DNA of 64,000 bases from Eubacteriales bacterium (GTDB lineage Bacteria > Bacillota > Clostridia > Oscillospirales > Butyricicoccaceae), in NCBI GenBank assembly GCA_030539335.1, contig JAUNSG010000002.1, positions 124,001 through 188,000 of the forward strand. The letters run 5' to 3'. Under the pieces are notes generated by a model that had not been told where the DNA came from, did not search any database, and saw nothing but the letters and a program-made list of their open reading frames with translations. The position numbers and the translations under genes are program-made. This document shows, in pieces, positions 27,926-36,436 of this stretch; position 1 is the stretch's first letter; every line of letters begins with the position of its first letter.

Positions 27926-28738
27926 ATGAAACTCATTTCTCTTCTGGAAAATACGACTGCACGCCCCGATATTCAAACACGCCACGGACTCAGCCTGTAT
28001 CTGGAGACCAAACAGCATAAAATTCTGTTTGACTTCGGGCCGGATGACAGCTTTGCCCGCAACGCTGAACTGCTCGGTGTCGACCTGTCCGCTGTGGATC
28101 TTGCCGTACTCTCCCACGGCCATGACGACCACGGCGGTGGACTGCGCACCTTCCTGGAAATCAATCATACCGCCCCGGTCTACATCCGCTCCTCGGCCTT
28201 TGCTCCGCATTGGAGCGAACGCGGCTTTATTGGACTGGAGCCGGAACTTAACGGCCATCCGCAGGTTTATCTGACCGGAACACACACGGAAATTGATTCA
28301 AATTTGCAGTTGCTCTCCGGTATCACCGGACGAAAGTTCTTCGCCTCTTCCAACAAAGAACTGTACATGTCCAACCCTTCCGGCACCCGTATCCCGGATG
28401 ATTTTTCCCACGAGCAGAGCCTGATCGTGCAGGAAGAGGGGCGCTGTGTGCTGATCGCCGGATGCGCCCACTGCGGCATTGTCAATATCCTGGAGCAGGC
28501 CGAGGCCGTCACCGGAAGGGCAATGACGCATGTCATCTCCGGCTTTCATCTCTGCCAGCCGTCAAAGCATACCAATGAGCCGGCAGGCACCGTGCGCGCC
28601 ATTGCCGCTGAACTGGCGCTTCGTCCCTCCCGGTATTTCACGTGCCACTGCACCGGAATCCCCTCCTATGAGATCCTGCACCGTGAAACCGGCGGACAGG
28701 TACAGTATCTTTCCGGAGGAAGTATTGTGACTCTGTAG
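27926..28738 (+). CDS. MBL-fold metallohydrolase (COG1237-like)
   Basis: Cytoplasmic metallo-beta-lactamase-fold enzyme of 270 residues. The metal motif is SHGHDDHGGG; a GFHLCQPS stretch and the HCTGIPSYEIL C-terminus (final His-Cys) place it with the 7,8-dihydropterin-6-methyl-4-(beta-D-ribofuranosyl)aminobenzene 5'-phosphate synthase-like group. The true substrate in bacteria is uncertain. GCAAGGAGG precedes the ATG. It begins 20 bases after the trp terminator and may be partly expressed by read-through, but no functional link to tryptophan is known. Confidence 0.85.
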   Translation: MKLISLLENTTARPDIQTRHGLSLYLETKQHKILFDFGPDDSFARNAELLGVDLSAVDLAVLSHGHDDHGGGLRTFLEINHTAPVYIRSSAFAPHWSERGFIGLEPELNGHPQVYLTGTHTEIDSNLQLLSGITGRKFFASSNKELYMSNPSGTRIPDDFSHEQSLIVQEEGRCVLIAGCAHCGIVNILEQAEAVTGRAMTHVISGFHLCQPSKHTNEPAGTVRAIAAELALRPSRYFTCHCTGIPSYEILHRETGGQVQYLSGGSIVTL

Positions 28739-29045
28739 CATCCGAAAAAGGGAAGCAAAATCGGTGTTAAAATCTTGTATAAAAGAGTAGATTGCACGGA
28801 TTTATATTACGGTATTTTATTACATTTCACCGGGGCTTCTTCCACATTTCATTCGTTTTCGTCATATTTTTCAAACAAAAAAGATTTTTCGATTTCCCGT
28901 TGCAATGCGTTACATATCTGTTGTATAATAGTTGCGTATGGATGTTACGGAAATCGGCTTATTTCCGTTTCTATCAGCGTTTTCCCCAAAAAAACACGCT
29001 GATCCTATTTGCACACATTGAATCAAATAAAGGAGCTGATACACT
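28739..29045 (+). promoter_or_regulatory. Promoter region of the oxaloacetate decarboxylase operon
   Basis: No gene. TTGCAA at 28900-28905 and consensus TATAAT at 28924-28929 with an 18-base spacer lie about 115 bases before the first gene. The leader between them contains a modest inverted repeat (ATCAGCGTTT with AAACACGCTGAT, about 28972-29003). Confidence 0.65.
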
Positions 29046-30446
29046 GTGCCAAAAAAAATTAACATTACGGAGACCGTCCTGCGTGACGCAAACCAGTCTC
29101 TGTGCGCAACCCGTATTCCGATCGAGGATTTCGTTGACATCCTTGACACCATGGACAAAGCGGGTTACTACTCTGTTGAGTGCTGGGGCGGCGCAACGTT
29201 CGATTCCTGCCTTCGTTATCTGAACGAGGATCCGTGGGAGAGACTGCGCACCATTCGCAAGCACATGCCGAACACCAAGCTTCAGATGCTGCTGCGCGGC
29301 CAGAACATTCTGGGCTACCGTCATTACTCGGATGAGGCAGTCCGTGGTTTCGTCCGCAAAGCGGTAGAAAACGGCATTGACATCATCCGTATCTTTGACG
29401 CGCTGAATGATCTGCGCAACATCGAGGTTGCGGTTGACGAGTGCCTGAAGGCAGGTGCGGAAGCACAGGGCGTTATGTGCTACACCAAGAGCCCGGTTCA
29501 CACACTGGAAAAGTACGTTGCTCAGGCCAAGGAGCTGGAGCGCATGGGCTGCCAGTCCCTATGCATTAAGGACATGGCCGCTCTGCTGTCCCCAAAGGAA
29601 GCTTATGACCTGGTCAAGGCGCTGAAGGAAAACTGCAGCCTGAAGGTTGTCGTTCACACCCACAGCACGACCGGCCTCGGCGCGATGACCCTGCTGAAGG
29701 CGGTTGAAGCTGGCGCCGATGTCATCGACTGTGCGATTTCCCCGTTTGCCAGCGGTACCTCCCAGCCGTGCACCGAGTCCATGAACTATACCCTCAAGCA
29801 GTTCGGTTATGATACCGGTCTGGACGAGGACGTTCTGACCAAGATCAAGACCCATTTCGCACCGGTAAAGAAGAAGTTCCTCGAGAACGGTCAGATCAAC
29901 CCGTACGTAATGGCTACCAATGCAGACGGCCTGATCTATCAGGTGCCGGGCGGCATGCTCTCCAACCTGATTGCAAACCTGACCGACATGAACTCCATGG
30001 ATAAGTTCGATGCGGTACTGGCTGAGATCCCGAACGTCCGCAAGGATATGGGCTATCCGCCGCTGGTTACCCCGCTGAGCCAGATGGTTGGTTCGCAGGC
30101 TACCGTAAATGTTATTGTTGGCGAGCGCTATAAGAATTTCCCGAAGGAAATCCTCAGCTATCTCCGCGGCGAGTACGGCCGTGCACCGGGTGAGGTCAAT
30201 CCGGACATCATCAAAAAGGCTCTTGGCGATGAGAAGCCGATGACCGAGCGCATCCATGTGCCGGATGAGCTGCCGGAAGCACGCATCAAGGCGGCAGAGA
30301 TCATTGGCTGCAAGCCGGAGGATGTAAGCGAAGAGGATGTTCTGTCCTATGTTGCATTCCCGAAGCAGGCCGAAGATTTCTTCCGGTATCGTGAAGAGCA
30401 CAAGGGCGTTAAGGTAACGTATGCGATCCAGAAGGTTGAAGATTAA
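29046..30446 (+). CDS. oadA: Oxaloacetate decarboxylase alpha subunit, carboxyltransferase only
   Basis: Transfers the carboxyl group of oxaloacetate to biotin. The 466-residue protein has a TIM-barrel DRE-type start TETVLRDANQSL, the metal site motifs RIFDALNDLRN and VVVHTHSTTGLG, and the conserved carboxyltransferase C-terminal helices. It ends before the usual biotinyl domain, which is encoded separately two genes later. The start is GTG at 29046, with AAAGGAG nine bases upstream. It forms one operon with the gamma subunit, biotin carrier and beta subunit. A pyruvate carboxylase B subunit is the main alternative, but the neighbouring OadB makes the sodium-pump role clear. Confidence 0.92.
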   Translation: MPKKINITETVLRDANQSLCATRIPIEDFVDILDTMDKAGYYSVECWGGATFDSCLRYLNEDPWERLRTIRKHMPNTKLQMLLRGQNILGYRHYSDEAVRGFVRKAVENGIDIIRIFDALNDLRNIEVAVDECLKAGAEAQGVMCYTKSPVHTLEKYVAQAKELERMGCQSLCIKDMAALLSPKEAYDLVKALKENCSLKVVVHTHSTTGLGAMTLLKAVEAGADVIDCAISPFASGTSQPCTESMNYTLKQFGYDTGLDEDVLTKIKTHFAPVKKKFLENGQINPYVMATNADGLIYQVPGGMLSNLIANLTDMNSMDKFDAVLAEIPNVRKDMGYPPLVTPLSQMVGSQATVNVIVGERYKNFPKEILSYLRGEYGRAPGEVNPDIIKKALGDEKPMTERIHVPDELPEARIKAAEIIGCKPEDVSEEDVLSYVAFPKQAEDFFRYREEHKGVKVTYAIQKVED

Positions 30447-30460
30447 GGAGGAAATTTCTC

Positions 30461-30817
30461 ATGGGAGAATATAGCGTATTAGGCGTTGGCGAATCGTTGC
30501 TGATCGCTCTCAGCGGATTCCTCATCGTATTCTGCATGCTTCTGTTCCTGATCCTTGTCATCAAGCTTATTTCTGCTGTTGTTGTAAAAATCGAGGGCAC
30601 TGGCAAGCAGGCTGCTCCTGCTGCTGCACCGGCTGCTCCTGCTTCGGCTCCGGCTGCTCCTGCGAAGGCAGAAGAAAAGCCGTCCAAGCCGTGGGATGGT
30701 AAACTGCAGCTGATCGACTGCGATGAAGAAACGGCCGCATGCATCATGGCAATTATCAGCGATGAAACCGATATTCCGCTGGACGAACTGCAGTTCCGTC
30801 GCATTGCGGCTCTTTAA
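30461..30817 (+). CDS. OadG-like gamma subunit of the decarboxylase pump
   Basis: Membrane protein of 118 residues. One N-terminal transmembrane helix (SLLIALSGFLIVFCMLLFLILVIKLI) is followed by an Ala/Pro-rich linker (residues ~50-72) and a short soluble end containing DEETAACIMAIISDETDI. This is the normal design of gamma/delta subunits, which hold the alpha subunit to the membrane beta subunit. AAGGAGG precedes the ATG, 14 bases after oadA. Confidence 0.85.
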   Translation: MGEYSVLGVGESLLIALSGFLIVFCMLLFLILVIKLISAVVVKIEGTGKQAAPAAAPAAPASAPAAPAKAEEKPSKPWDGKLQLIDCDEETAACIMAIISDETDIPLDELQFRRIAAL

Positions 30818-30833
30818 TGGAGGGACATGAAAC

Positions 30834-31205
30834 ATGAAATACATTGTAACGATTAACGAAAAACAGTATGAAGTGGAAGTAGAGCGCGGCAAGGCTGTCG
30901 CTGCCTATATTGGCGAAGCTCCTGCACCGGCTCCGGCTGTTGCCGCTGCTCCGGCTGCCGCTCCGGCTCCGGCTGCTGCTCCGGCAGGCTCTGGTGAGCC
31001 GGTAACGGCACCGATGCCGGGCAAGATTCTGGACATTCGCTGCCAGAACGGTCAGGCTGTCAAGAGCGGTGACGTTCTGTTCATCCTCGAGGCAATGAAG
31101 ATGGAGAACGAAATCTTTGCCGGCAAGGACGGTACAGTAACTTCTGTCTGCGTCGAAACCGGCGCTACTGTAGACACCGGTGCTGTTCTCGCAACCGTTC
31201 AGTAA
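30834..31205 (+). CDS. Biotin carboxyl carrier protein of the decarboxylase
   Basis: A 123-residue carrier with an N-terminal segment KYIVTINEKQYEVEVERG, a flexible Ala/Pro linker (residues ~25-55), and a biotinyl domain with the biotinylation motif EAMKMEN (Lys modified) and GKDGTVTSV. It shuttles CO2-biotin between the carboxyltransferase and the membrane beta subunit. The separate carrier explains the truncated OadA. The GGAGG site and 16-base gap fit the operon. Confidence 0.93.
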   Translation: MKYIVTINEKQYEVEVERGKAVAAYIGEAPAPAPAVAAAPAAAPAPAAAPAGSGEPVTAPMPGKILDIRCQNGQAVKSGDVLFILEAMKMENEIFAGKDGTVTSVCVETGATVDTGAVLATVQ

Positions 31206-31220
31206 CGGGAGGGATTGCAC

Positions 31221-32378
31221 ATGAACTTTTCAATTTCTGCGGTTATCGGGCAGATTCTTGGCAGTTCCGGCTATGCTTCACTGCTGCAAGAGCCTAAAAC
31301 CATTATCATGATTCTGGTTGCCTTTCTGCTCCTGTACATGGGCATTGGCAAGAAGTTTGAACCTCTGCTTCTTGTTCCGATTGCATTTGGTATCCTGCTG
31401 GCGAACCTGCCGGGCTCCGGCATCGCCGTCATTTCCGAAGAGGGTCACCGCGGCCTGTTAAAAATCTTCGCACTGGGTATCGAAAACGAAGTCTATCCGC
31501 CGCTGATCTTCATGGGCGTCGGTGCAATGACGGACTTTGGTCCGCTGATTGCCCGTCCGTCTTCCCTGATCCTCGGCGCTGCCGCTCAGTTTGGTATCTT
31601 CACCGCATTCCTCGGCTCGATGCTGCTCTGCGGCTTCCCGGTAAACGTTGCCGCTTCCATCGGTATCATCGGTGGTGCAGACGGTCCGACCGCAATTCTG
31701 GTTACCTCCCGTCTGGCTGCGGAGTATCTGCCGGCAATTTCCATCGCCGCCTACTCCTACATGGCGCTGATTCCAATGATTCAGCCGCCGATCATGAAGG
31801 CGTTCACACGCAAGAAGGATCGTGCCATCAAGATGGAACAACTTCGTCCGGTTTCCAAGACCGAGAAGATCATCTTCCCGATCGCGGTTGCCACGGTTGT
31901 TATCCTGCTTCTGCCGGATACCGCTCCGCTGATCGGTATGCTGATGCTCGGCAACCTGTTTAAGGAATCCGGCGTTACCGACCGTCTTTCGGACACGGCG
32001 CAGAACGCTCTCTGCAATGTTCTGTCCATCCTGCTCGGCCTGTCCGTTGGCTCGATGGCGGTTGCAGAAACCTTCCTGACCATTCAGACCATCATGATTA
32101 TCGCCATGGGTCTGATCGCATTCTGCCTGTCCACCTTCGGTGGCGTCATCTTTGGCGACATCATGTGCTGGCTCACAAAGGGCAAGATCAACCCGCTGAT
32201 CGGTTCCGCCGGCGTATCCGCGGTACCGATGGCTGCACGTGTATCACAGCAGGTCGGCCAGAAGGAGAACCCGTCCAACTTCCTGCTCATGCACGCCATG
32301 GGCCCGAACGTTGCCGGTGTTATCGGTTCCGCTGTTGCGGCAGGCTTCTTCCTGACCCTGGTTCCGATGCTTCTGTAA
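31221..32378 (+). CDS. oadB: Sodium-ion-translocating decarboxylase beta subunit
   Basis: Integral membrane subunit that decarboxylates carboxybiotin and exports sodium ions. The 385-residue protein has about ten transmembrane segments and the conserved [30 protein letters not shown] and [17 protein letters not shown] motifs that contain ion-binding residues. The start is the ATG at 31221 after GGGAGGG; an in-frame TTG six bases earlier is less likely. It is the last gene of the operon. Beta subunits of oxaloacetate, methylmalonyl-CoA and glutaconyl-CoA decarboxylases are alike; the pyruvate-carboxylase-type alpha subunit points to oxaloacetate. Confidence 0.92.
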   Translation: MNFSISAVIGQILGSSGYASLLQEPKTIIMILVAFLLLYMGIGKKFEPLLLVPIAFGILLANLPGSGIAVISEEGHRGLLKIFALGIENEVYPPLIFMGVGAMTDFGPLIARPSSLILGAAAQFGIFTAFLGSMLLCGFPVNVAASIGIIGGADGPTAILVTSRLAAEYLPAISIAAYSYMALIPMIQPPIMKAFTRKKDRAIKMEQLRPVSKTEKIIFPIAVATVVILLLPDTAPLIGMLMLGNLFKESGVTDRLSDTAQNALCNVLSILLGLSVGSMAVAETFLTIQTIMIIAMGLIAFCLSTFGGVIFGDIMCWLTKGKINPLIGSAGVSAVPMAARVSQQVGQKENPSNFLLMHAMGPNVAGVIGSAVAAGFFLTLVPMLL

Positions 32379-32401
32379 TAGGAAATACATCAAGCAAAAC
32401 G

Positions 32402-32441
32402 AATAGCGAGATTAGATTTTATCTAGTCTCGCTATTTTTTA
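32402..32441 (+). terminator. Terminator of the oad operon
   Basis: AATAGCGAGA and TCTCGCTATT arms followed by TTTT. Confidence 0.85.
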
Positions 32442-32442
32442 T

Positions 32443-32973
32443 CGATTTTATAGACGAAAATCGTCTTATTACTTCTTACAAGTGCTTATAGAAGTGAGGA
32501 AAAACCCTGTATTTTCAATGGTTTTTTCATTCTTGCTTGTATCTTCTCATATTTCCGTATAAGTTGGTTTTGTAAAATTGGGCACCATTTTAGCACCATA
32601 AATAAGGCAATAAACATACGCACAGGAAGATATTATTGCGCCCACAAGGGCAGCTTTGTTTGTGGTATTTTACGCATTAGAGGCTTTACAAACCTTGTAG
32701 GAAAGGCATTACAAGCACTAAAACAGATAGGGTAAAATGTTTATACCTTTTTCCTCAAAAATGCCCTTTAACTGCGTAACATTTCATAGCAAGAGGCTAT
32801 CTGTGTAGATTATCTTTTTCCTTTCCATTCCTTTATGAAAAGTTCCGTAGCGTAGCAAGCATAGGAAAGGGGTACCCTTTCCGTAAAAACCACTCGTTTT
32901 CATCTATGACAGAAAAATAGGTTTTTGCTTGTTGGGAATATCCCAAACCCACTCCAAACTGAAAGTTTTCTCA
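32443..32973. other. AT-rich non-coding left flank of a candidate mobile remnant
   Basis: No supported gene. It contains an att-like segment (32481-32529), the sequence GGGCACCATTTTAGCACC at 32580-32597, and a GGAAAGGG-GTA-CCCTTTCC palindrome near 32866-32884. Base composition is clearly more AT-rich than the flanking genes. Confidence 0.5.
32481..32529 (+). repeat. Imperfect direct repeat, copy 1 (candidate att site)
   Basis: An AAGTG..TATAG..GTGaGGAAAAACC..TGTATTTT..CAATGGTTTT segment. A related version is at 33740-33783. The copy itself is an imperfect inverted repeat (GAAAAACC/GGTTTTTTC), as tyrosine-recombinase core sites often are. Confidence 0.45.
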
Positions 32974-33420
32974 CTATATGTTAGTTGCCGTCAAAGCCTG
33001 TTTTGTATCTGAAATATCTTTCTCAATCAGCGGACGCATACTGTCTTTATATTTAGATAAATCTGCACTGTGTAGAGCAGATATTATCACTGGAATGTAT
33101 TGTGGTTTCGACTGACCAACTTGAACAAGTGCTTTAATACACTGTCTGGCAGTAATCGGTTTTTCGTCCGTAATATGGGTAAGAAAATCAGATATGATAT
33201 AATCAAAACGATTTTCTTCATCCCACTGTGCATTTGCCGCGAGAATACATATCGCTCTATTTCTCACGAATGATTTGGGGTGATTGAGCAATGTTGCAAA
33301 ACCATCAAAGAACTCATACCATTCATCTGTTGTTTGACTTTCAGATATAATTCTATCGGCAATCGCACAAGCATATTTGTCATCTTTTGATGTCAATTTT
33401 GATACAATGTCTTGTTTCAT
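32974..33420 (-). CDS. HEAT-repeat-like helical protein
   Basis: Protein of 148 residues, entirely alpha-helical, with repeated pairs of amphipathic helices such as FVRNRAICILAANAQWD and ITARQCIKALVQVGQSKPQYIPVIISAL, which resemble HEAT repeats. No catalytic motif, signal peptide or transmembrane segment. A related clostridial group is sometimes annotated as SufBD-like or HEAT-repeat protein; no function is established. It starts with ATG at 33420, with GAGGTGAG upstream. It is AT-rich, isolated, and flanked by att-like repeats, so probably acquired. Confidence 0.7.
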   Translation of the reverse strand: MKQDIVSKLTSKDDKYACAIADRIISESQTTDEWYEFFDGFATLLNHPKSFVRNRAICILAANAQWDEENRFDYIISDFLTHITDEKPITARQCIKALVQVGQSKPQYIPVIISALHSADLSKYKDSMRPLIEKDISDTKQALTATNI

Positions 33421-33739
33421 AACTCACCTCTAACTTCAAAGTTGTCGCTTTGTATAGCAATATTATAGCACCCATATATAAATTTTTCTATTACTTTCCT
33501 CATTTGTACGAAATAGCAGAGCCAGTCGCCCTTGTCAACGGTCAAGATGAACGGGCATTCGCCCGCCGTTGACAAGTGCGTCCGTCCCTGCTTATGTGGC
33601 AGACAAGAGAGCGAAAGCAACGAGTGCTTTCGCTCTCGTATAGTATGTTCTTTCTTATATCTGCCCGTATCATTTTATATCGTCATAGAAAATCCGGGCA
33701 CCATTTGGGCACCAAAGCTGCAAAAATCATTGATTTTAT

Positions 33740-33783
33740 AAGTGTCCTAATAGGTGGAAAACCATGTATTTGCAATTGTTTTC
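33740..33783 (+). repeat. Imperfect direct repeat, copy 2 (candidate att site)
   Basis: AAGTG..CTAATAGGTGGAAAACCATGTATTT segment matching copy 1 at 32481 at most positions, in the same orientation. Confidence 0.45.
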
Positions 33784-33836
33784 ACAGTTCAAGGCTTTGC
33801 AATAGTACAAAATCAAATACTATTTTTTATTGCACA

Positions 33837-33867
33837 GAAAAACAGAGCCTGCCGCAGCAAGCTCTGT
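33837..33867 (-). terminator. Terminator of thrH
   Basis: Minus-strand ACAGAGC/GCTCTGT arms with extra GC pairs inside, followed by TTTTTC. Confidence 0.7.
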
Positions 33868-33886
33868 CATAAAATCATTTCTTCTT

Positions 33887-34492
33887 TTACTCCGCCAAGG
33901 CCGCCTGGATAGCCGCCATCAGCTCGTCATAGGACGCAAAGGCCGGAAGCTCTGGATGATCGGCTTTGATTTTCTCTGTGCTCTTGAACAGGAATCCCGC
34001 CTTGCTCGCCTGGATCATTGCGAGGTCATTGTAGCTGTCGCCAGCGGCGATTGTCTCATACCCGATGGATTGCAGCGCACGGACCGTGCTCAGCTTGGAG
34101 TCCTCGATGCGCATCCGGAAGCCGGTGATCTCTCCATCGGGAGCAACTTCCAGCGAATTGCAAAAAATGGTCGGCCATCCGAGTTTTTCCATCAGCGGCG
34201 TGGCAAACTGGGTAAAGGTATCGCTAATGATAATCACCTGCGTCAGGGAGCGCAGCTCGTCCAAAAATTCCTTTGCCCCTGGAATCGGGTCAATCTTCGC
34301 AATGGTTTCCTGGATCTCTTTCAGCCCCAGCTTGTGCTCTTTCAGAATCCCAAGACGCCATTTCATCAGCTTTTCATAATCCGGCTCGTCGCGGGTCGTG
34401 CGTTTGAGCTCCGGGATGCCGCTCGCCTCCGCAAACGCAATCCAGATTTCCGGTACCAGCACGCCCTCTAAATCCAGACAAGTTATAGTCAT
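33887..34492 (-). CDS. thrH: ThrH-type phosphoserine phosphatase/homoserine phosphotransferase
   Basis: HAD-family enzyme of 201 residues, the family's usual size. CLDLEGVLVPEIW has the ThrH form D-x-E of the nucleophile motif (Glu replaces the second Asp of classical SerB). IIISDTFTQFA is motif II, and AAGDSYNDLAMIQAS is the C-terminal metal motif. In Pseudomonas ThrH removes phosphate from phosphoserine and can pass it to homoserine. Whether the second activity holds here is unknown. The AAAGGGGAG site precedes the ATG. Monocistronic. Confidence 0.88.
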   Translation of the reverse strand: MTITCLDLEGVLVPEIWIAFAEASGIPELKRTTRDEPDYEKLMKWRLGILKEHKLGLKEIQETIAKIDPIPGAKEFLDELRSLTQVIIISDTFTQFATPLMEKLGWPTIFCNSLEVAPDGEITGFRMRIEDSKLSTVRALQSIGYETIAAGDSYNDLAMIQASKAGFLFKSTEKIKADHPELPAFASYDELMAAIQAALAE

Positions 34493-34626
34493 AATGCTCC
34501 CCTTTCGTCATTTATCAATTTAACCAACTAAATTATAACATATTTTTTGATTATTACAACCGCTTTTGTGCAATTTGTTCCATGGTTTCTGAACAATATA
34601 ATTTTTCTCAGTTTTTCCCTCTCAAA

Positions 34627-34658
34627 ATGTTGACGAATCAACATCTATGTGTTACGAT
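34627..34658 (+). promoter_or_regulatory. Promoter with overlapping MarR-type operator
   Basis: ATGTTGA-CGAA-TCAACAT (34627-34644) is a perfect 7-base inverted repeat that overlaps the -35 box TTGACG (34630-34635). The -10 box TACGAT lies at 34653-34658 with a 17-base spacer. A dimer bound here would block RNA polymerase, as expected for autorepression by the downstream MarR protein. Confidence 0.65.
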
Positions 34659-34697
34659 CAATCCGAATGTTAATTGGAACGGTTCAGGAGGATTTTC

Positions 34698-35159
34698 ATG
34701 ACACAGCGTTTTGAAACATTTGTGACATCCATCACACAGATTTATCGATGCATTCAAAAAATCAAAACCCACGAAATGCTTCCACTTGGCCTGAAAAGCA
34801 CCCATGTGATGTGCCTGTTTTATTTACAGCAGCATCCGGACGGTTTGACCTCTGCCCAGCTCGCCGCGCTGTGTGAGGAGGACAAGGGGGCGATCTCCCG
34901 CGCTTTGTCCACCCTGGAATCCAAGGGGCTGGCCGCATTTGGTGACCAGCCGGGACAGCGCAAACGGTACCGCACCCGTATTACCCTCACTGCCGCCGGT
35001 CAGGAGGCCGCACAGCGCATGGATGCCAGCATCCAAGCCGCAGTGGAAAAGGGCGGTCAAGGGCTGAGCGACGAAGGCCGCGCCGCCTTCTACAATGCAC
35101 TGCAAACCATATCCCAAAACCTGCAAGCCGTTTGTTCCGAACAAGGAGAAACTATATGA
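34698..35159 (+). CDS. MarR-family transcriptional regulator of the ADH/ALDH operon
   Basis: Winged-helix repressor of 153 residues. Helices ~1-35, then the wHTH (LTSAQLAALCEEDKGAISRALSTLESKGLA) and a wing with RYRTRITLTAAGQEAA; C-terminal dimerisation helices follow. The ATG at 34698 has CAGGAGGA upstream; the in-frame TTG at 34674 is rejected. Its stop overlaps the ADH start (ATGA), so it is co-translated with the enzymes it probably controls. Confidence 0.9.
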   Translation: MTQRFETFVTSITQIYRCIQKIKTHEMLPLGLKSTHVMCLFYLQQHPDGLTSAQLAALCEEDKGAISRALSTLESKGLAAFGDQPGQRKRYRTRITLTAAGQEAAQRMDASIQAAVEKGGQGLSDEGRAAFYNALQTISQNLQAVCSEQGETI

Positions 35160-36436
35160 ATTTCGCGAAAAAAACCTATTGCCGCACCTTTCAGTCGGTA
35201 TTCCGCGCCGCACTCCCCGTCCTTCCCTACCGCAAACCAACGCTGCTGGAAAGCACGAAGGAGCTGCCCGCCCTGTTTCGAAAGAAGAAAATCTTTCGTG
35301 TCCTGTTGATTACAGATGCCAGCATCCGCGGTTTTGGCATCACCAAACCGCTGGAGGACAGCCTGCGCAAGGCACACATCCATTGCCGTGTCTATGACCG
35401 CACCGTTGCCAATCCGACCAGCGAAAATGTAGAGGAAGCGCGCGCGCTGTATCTGCGCGGCAACTGTCAGGCGATCATCGGCTTTGGCGGCGGATCGTCC
35501 ATCGACTGTGCAAAGGCAGTCGGCGCCCGGATCGCCAAACCGCATCAGAATCTCTCTCAAATGGAGGGCATTCTCAAGGTGCACAAGCGTCTCCCCACTC
35601 TGGTTGCCATCCCAACGACCGCTGGTACCGGCAGTGAAGCGACGCTGGCCGCTGTCATCACCGACAGCAAAACGCGCCACAAGTATCCGATCAACGACTT
35701 CCCGCTCATCCCGCGCTATGCCGTCCTTGACCCGGAGGTCACCCGGACGCTCCCGCGCCATGTCACGGCGTCGACCGGCATGGATGCACTGACCCATGCG
35801 ATCGAAGCATATATCGGCCGTTCCACCACGAAGGAAACCCGCGCCGATGCCATCGAAGCGGTACAGTTGATTTTCGCCAACCTCGACCTCGCCTGCAAAA
35901 ACGGCAACAACATGGAGGCTCGCCGCAACATGCTGCACGCCGCCTACCTTGCCGGCTGGGCTTTTTCCAAGTCATATGTCGGTTACGTCCACGCTGTCGC
36001 CCATTCGCTCGGCGGAAAGTATAACGTCCCACACGGACTGGCAAACGCCATCCTTTTGCCGCATGTTCTGGAAGCCTACGGGCCAAGCGCCTACAAAAAA
36101 CTGCACGAGCTGGCGGTCTGTGTCGGTCTGGCCAGCCGCGCCAATACCGATCAGGTCGGCGCCGAGGCACTCATCCGCGCCATCCGTGCGATGAAGATCC
36201 GTTTGGATATTCCCGACACCATCCCGGAAATCCAGCGCGAGGATATTCCCGCGCTTGCACGCATCGCTGCCAAAGAGGCAAATCCGCTCTATCCGGTTCC
36301 CAAGCTGATGGAGGCGGAAGAGCTGGAACAATTTTATTATGATGTAATGGAGGAAAGCCATGAAACCGGAAGAAATTCAGGAAATCGTCGCCCGACAGAA
36401 GATCTACTTCGCCAGCGGCATAACACTGCCGGTTGA
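35156..36436 (+). CDS. Iron-containing (group III) alcohol dehydrogenase
   Basis: NAD(P)H-dependent alcohol/aldehyde oxidoreductase of 426 residues. The nucleotide-binding GFGGGSSIDCAKA, the PTTAGTGSEAT segment, GMDALTHAIEAYIG and the metal-binding histidines in HAVAHSLGGKYNVPHGLANA are all present. The start at 35156 follows AAGGAG. Its 3' end overlaps the aldehyde dehydrogenase gene by 77 bases, adding a non-conserved tail of about 25 residues. This is long for an operon overlap and may reflect a lost stop codon. With the aldehyde dehydrogenase it could interconvert an alcohol, its aldehyde and the acid. Confidence 0.93.
   Translation: MNFAKKTYCRTFQSVFRAALPVLPYRKPTLLESTKELPALFRKKKIFRVLLITDASIRGFGITKPLEDSLRKAHIHCRVYDRTVANPTSENVEEARALYLRGNCQAIIGFGGGSSIDCAKAVGARIAKPHQNLSQMEGILKVHKRLPTLVAIPTTAGTGSEATLAAVITDSKTRHKYPINDFPLIPRYAVLDPEVTRTLPRHVTASTGMDALTHAIEAYIGRSTTKETRADAIEAVQLIFANLDLACKNGNNMEARRNMLHAAYLAGWAFSKSYVGYVHAVAHSLGGKYNVPHGLANAILLPHVLEAYGPSAYKKLHELAVCVGLASRANTDQVGAEALIRAIRAMKIRLDIPDTIPEIQREDIPALARIAAKEANPLYPVPKLMEAEELEQFYYDVMEESHETGRNSGNRRPTEDLLRQRHNTAG

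Larger units (their letters stand above)
33421..33886. other. Non-coding right flank of the AT-rich island
   Basis: No supported gene. It contains a long inverted repeat (CTTGTCAACGG with CCGTTGACAAG, about 33530-33575), a strong hairpin GAGAGCGAAAGCA/TGCTTTCGCTCTC near 33607-33637, GGGCACCATTTGGGCACC at 33696-33713, and the second att-like copy. The GGGCACC element could be the 3' end of a lost integrase gene. Confidence 0.5.

Noticed and set aside
29046..32378. Reading the oad cluster as glutaconyl-CoA or methylmalonyl-CoA decarboxylase
   Set aside because: Those pumps use acyl-CoA carboxyltransferase alpha subunits of the crotonase type. Here the alpha subunit is a pyruvate carboxylase-type TIM barrel, which fits oxaloacetate.
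34674..34697. Upstream TTG start of the MarR gene at 34674
   Set aside because: The ATG at 34698 has CAGGAGGA at ideal distance; the TTG lies close to the -10 box.
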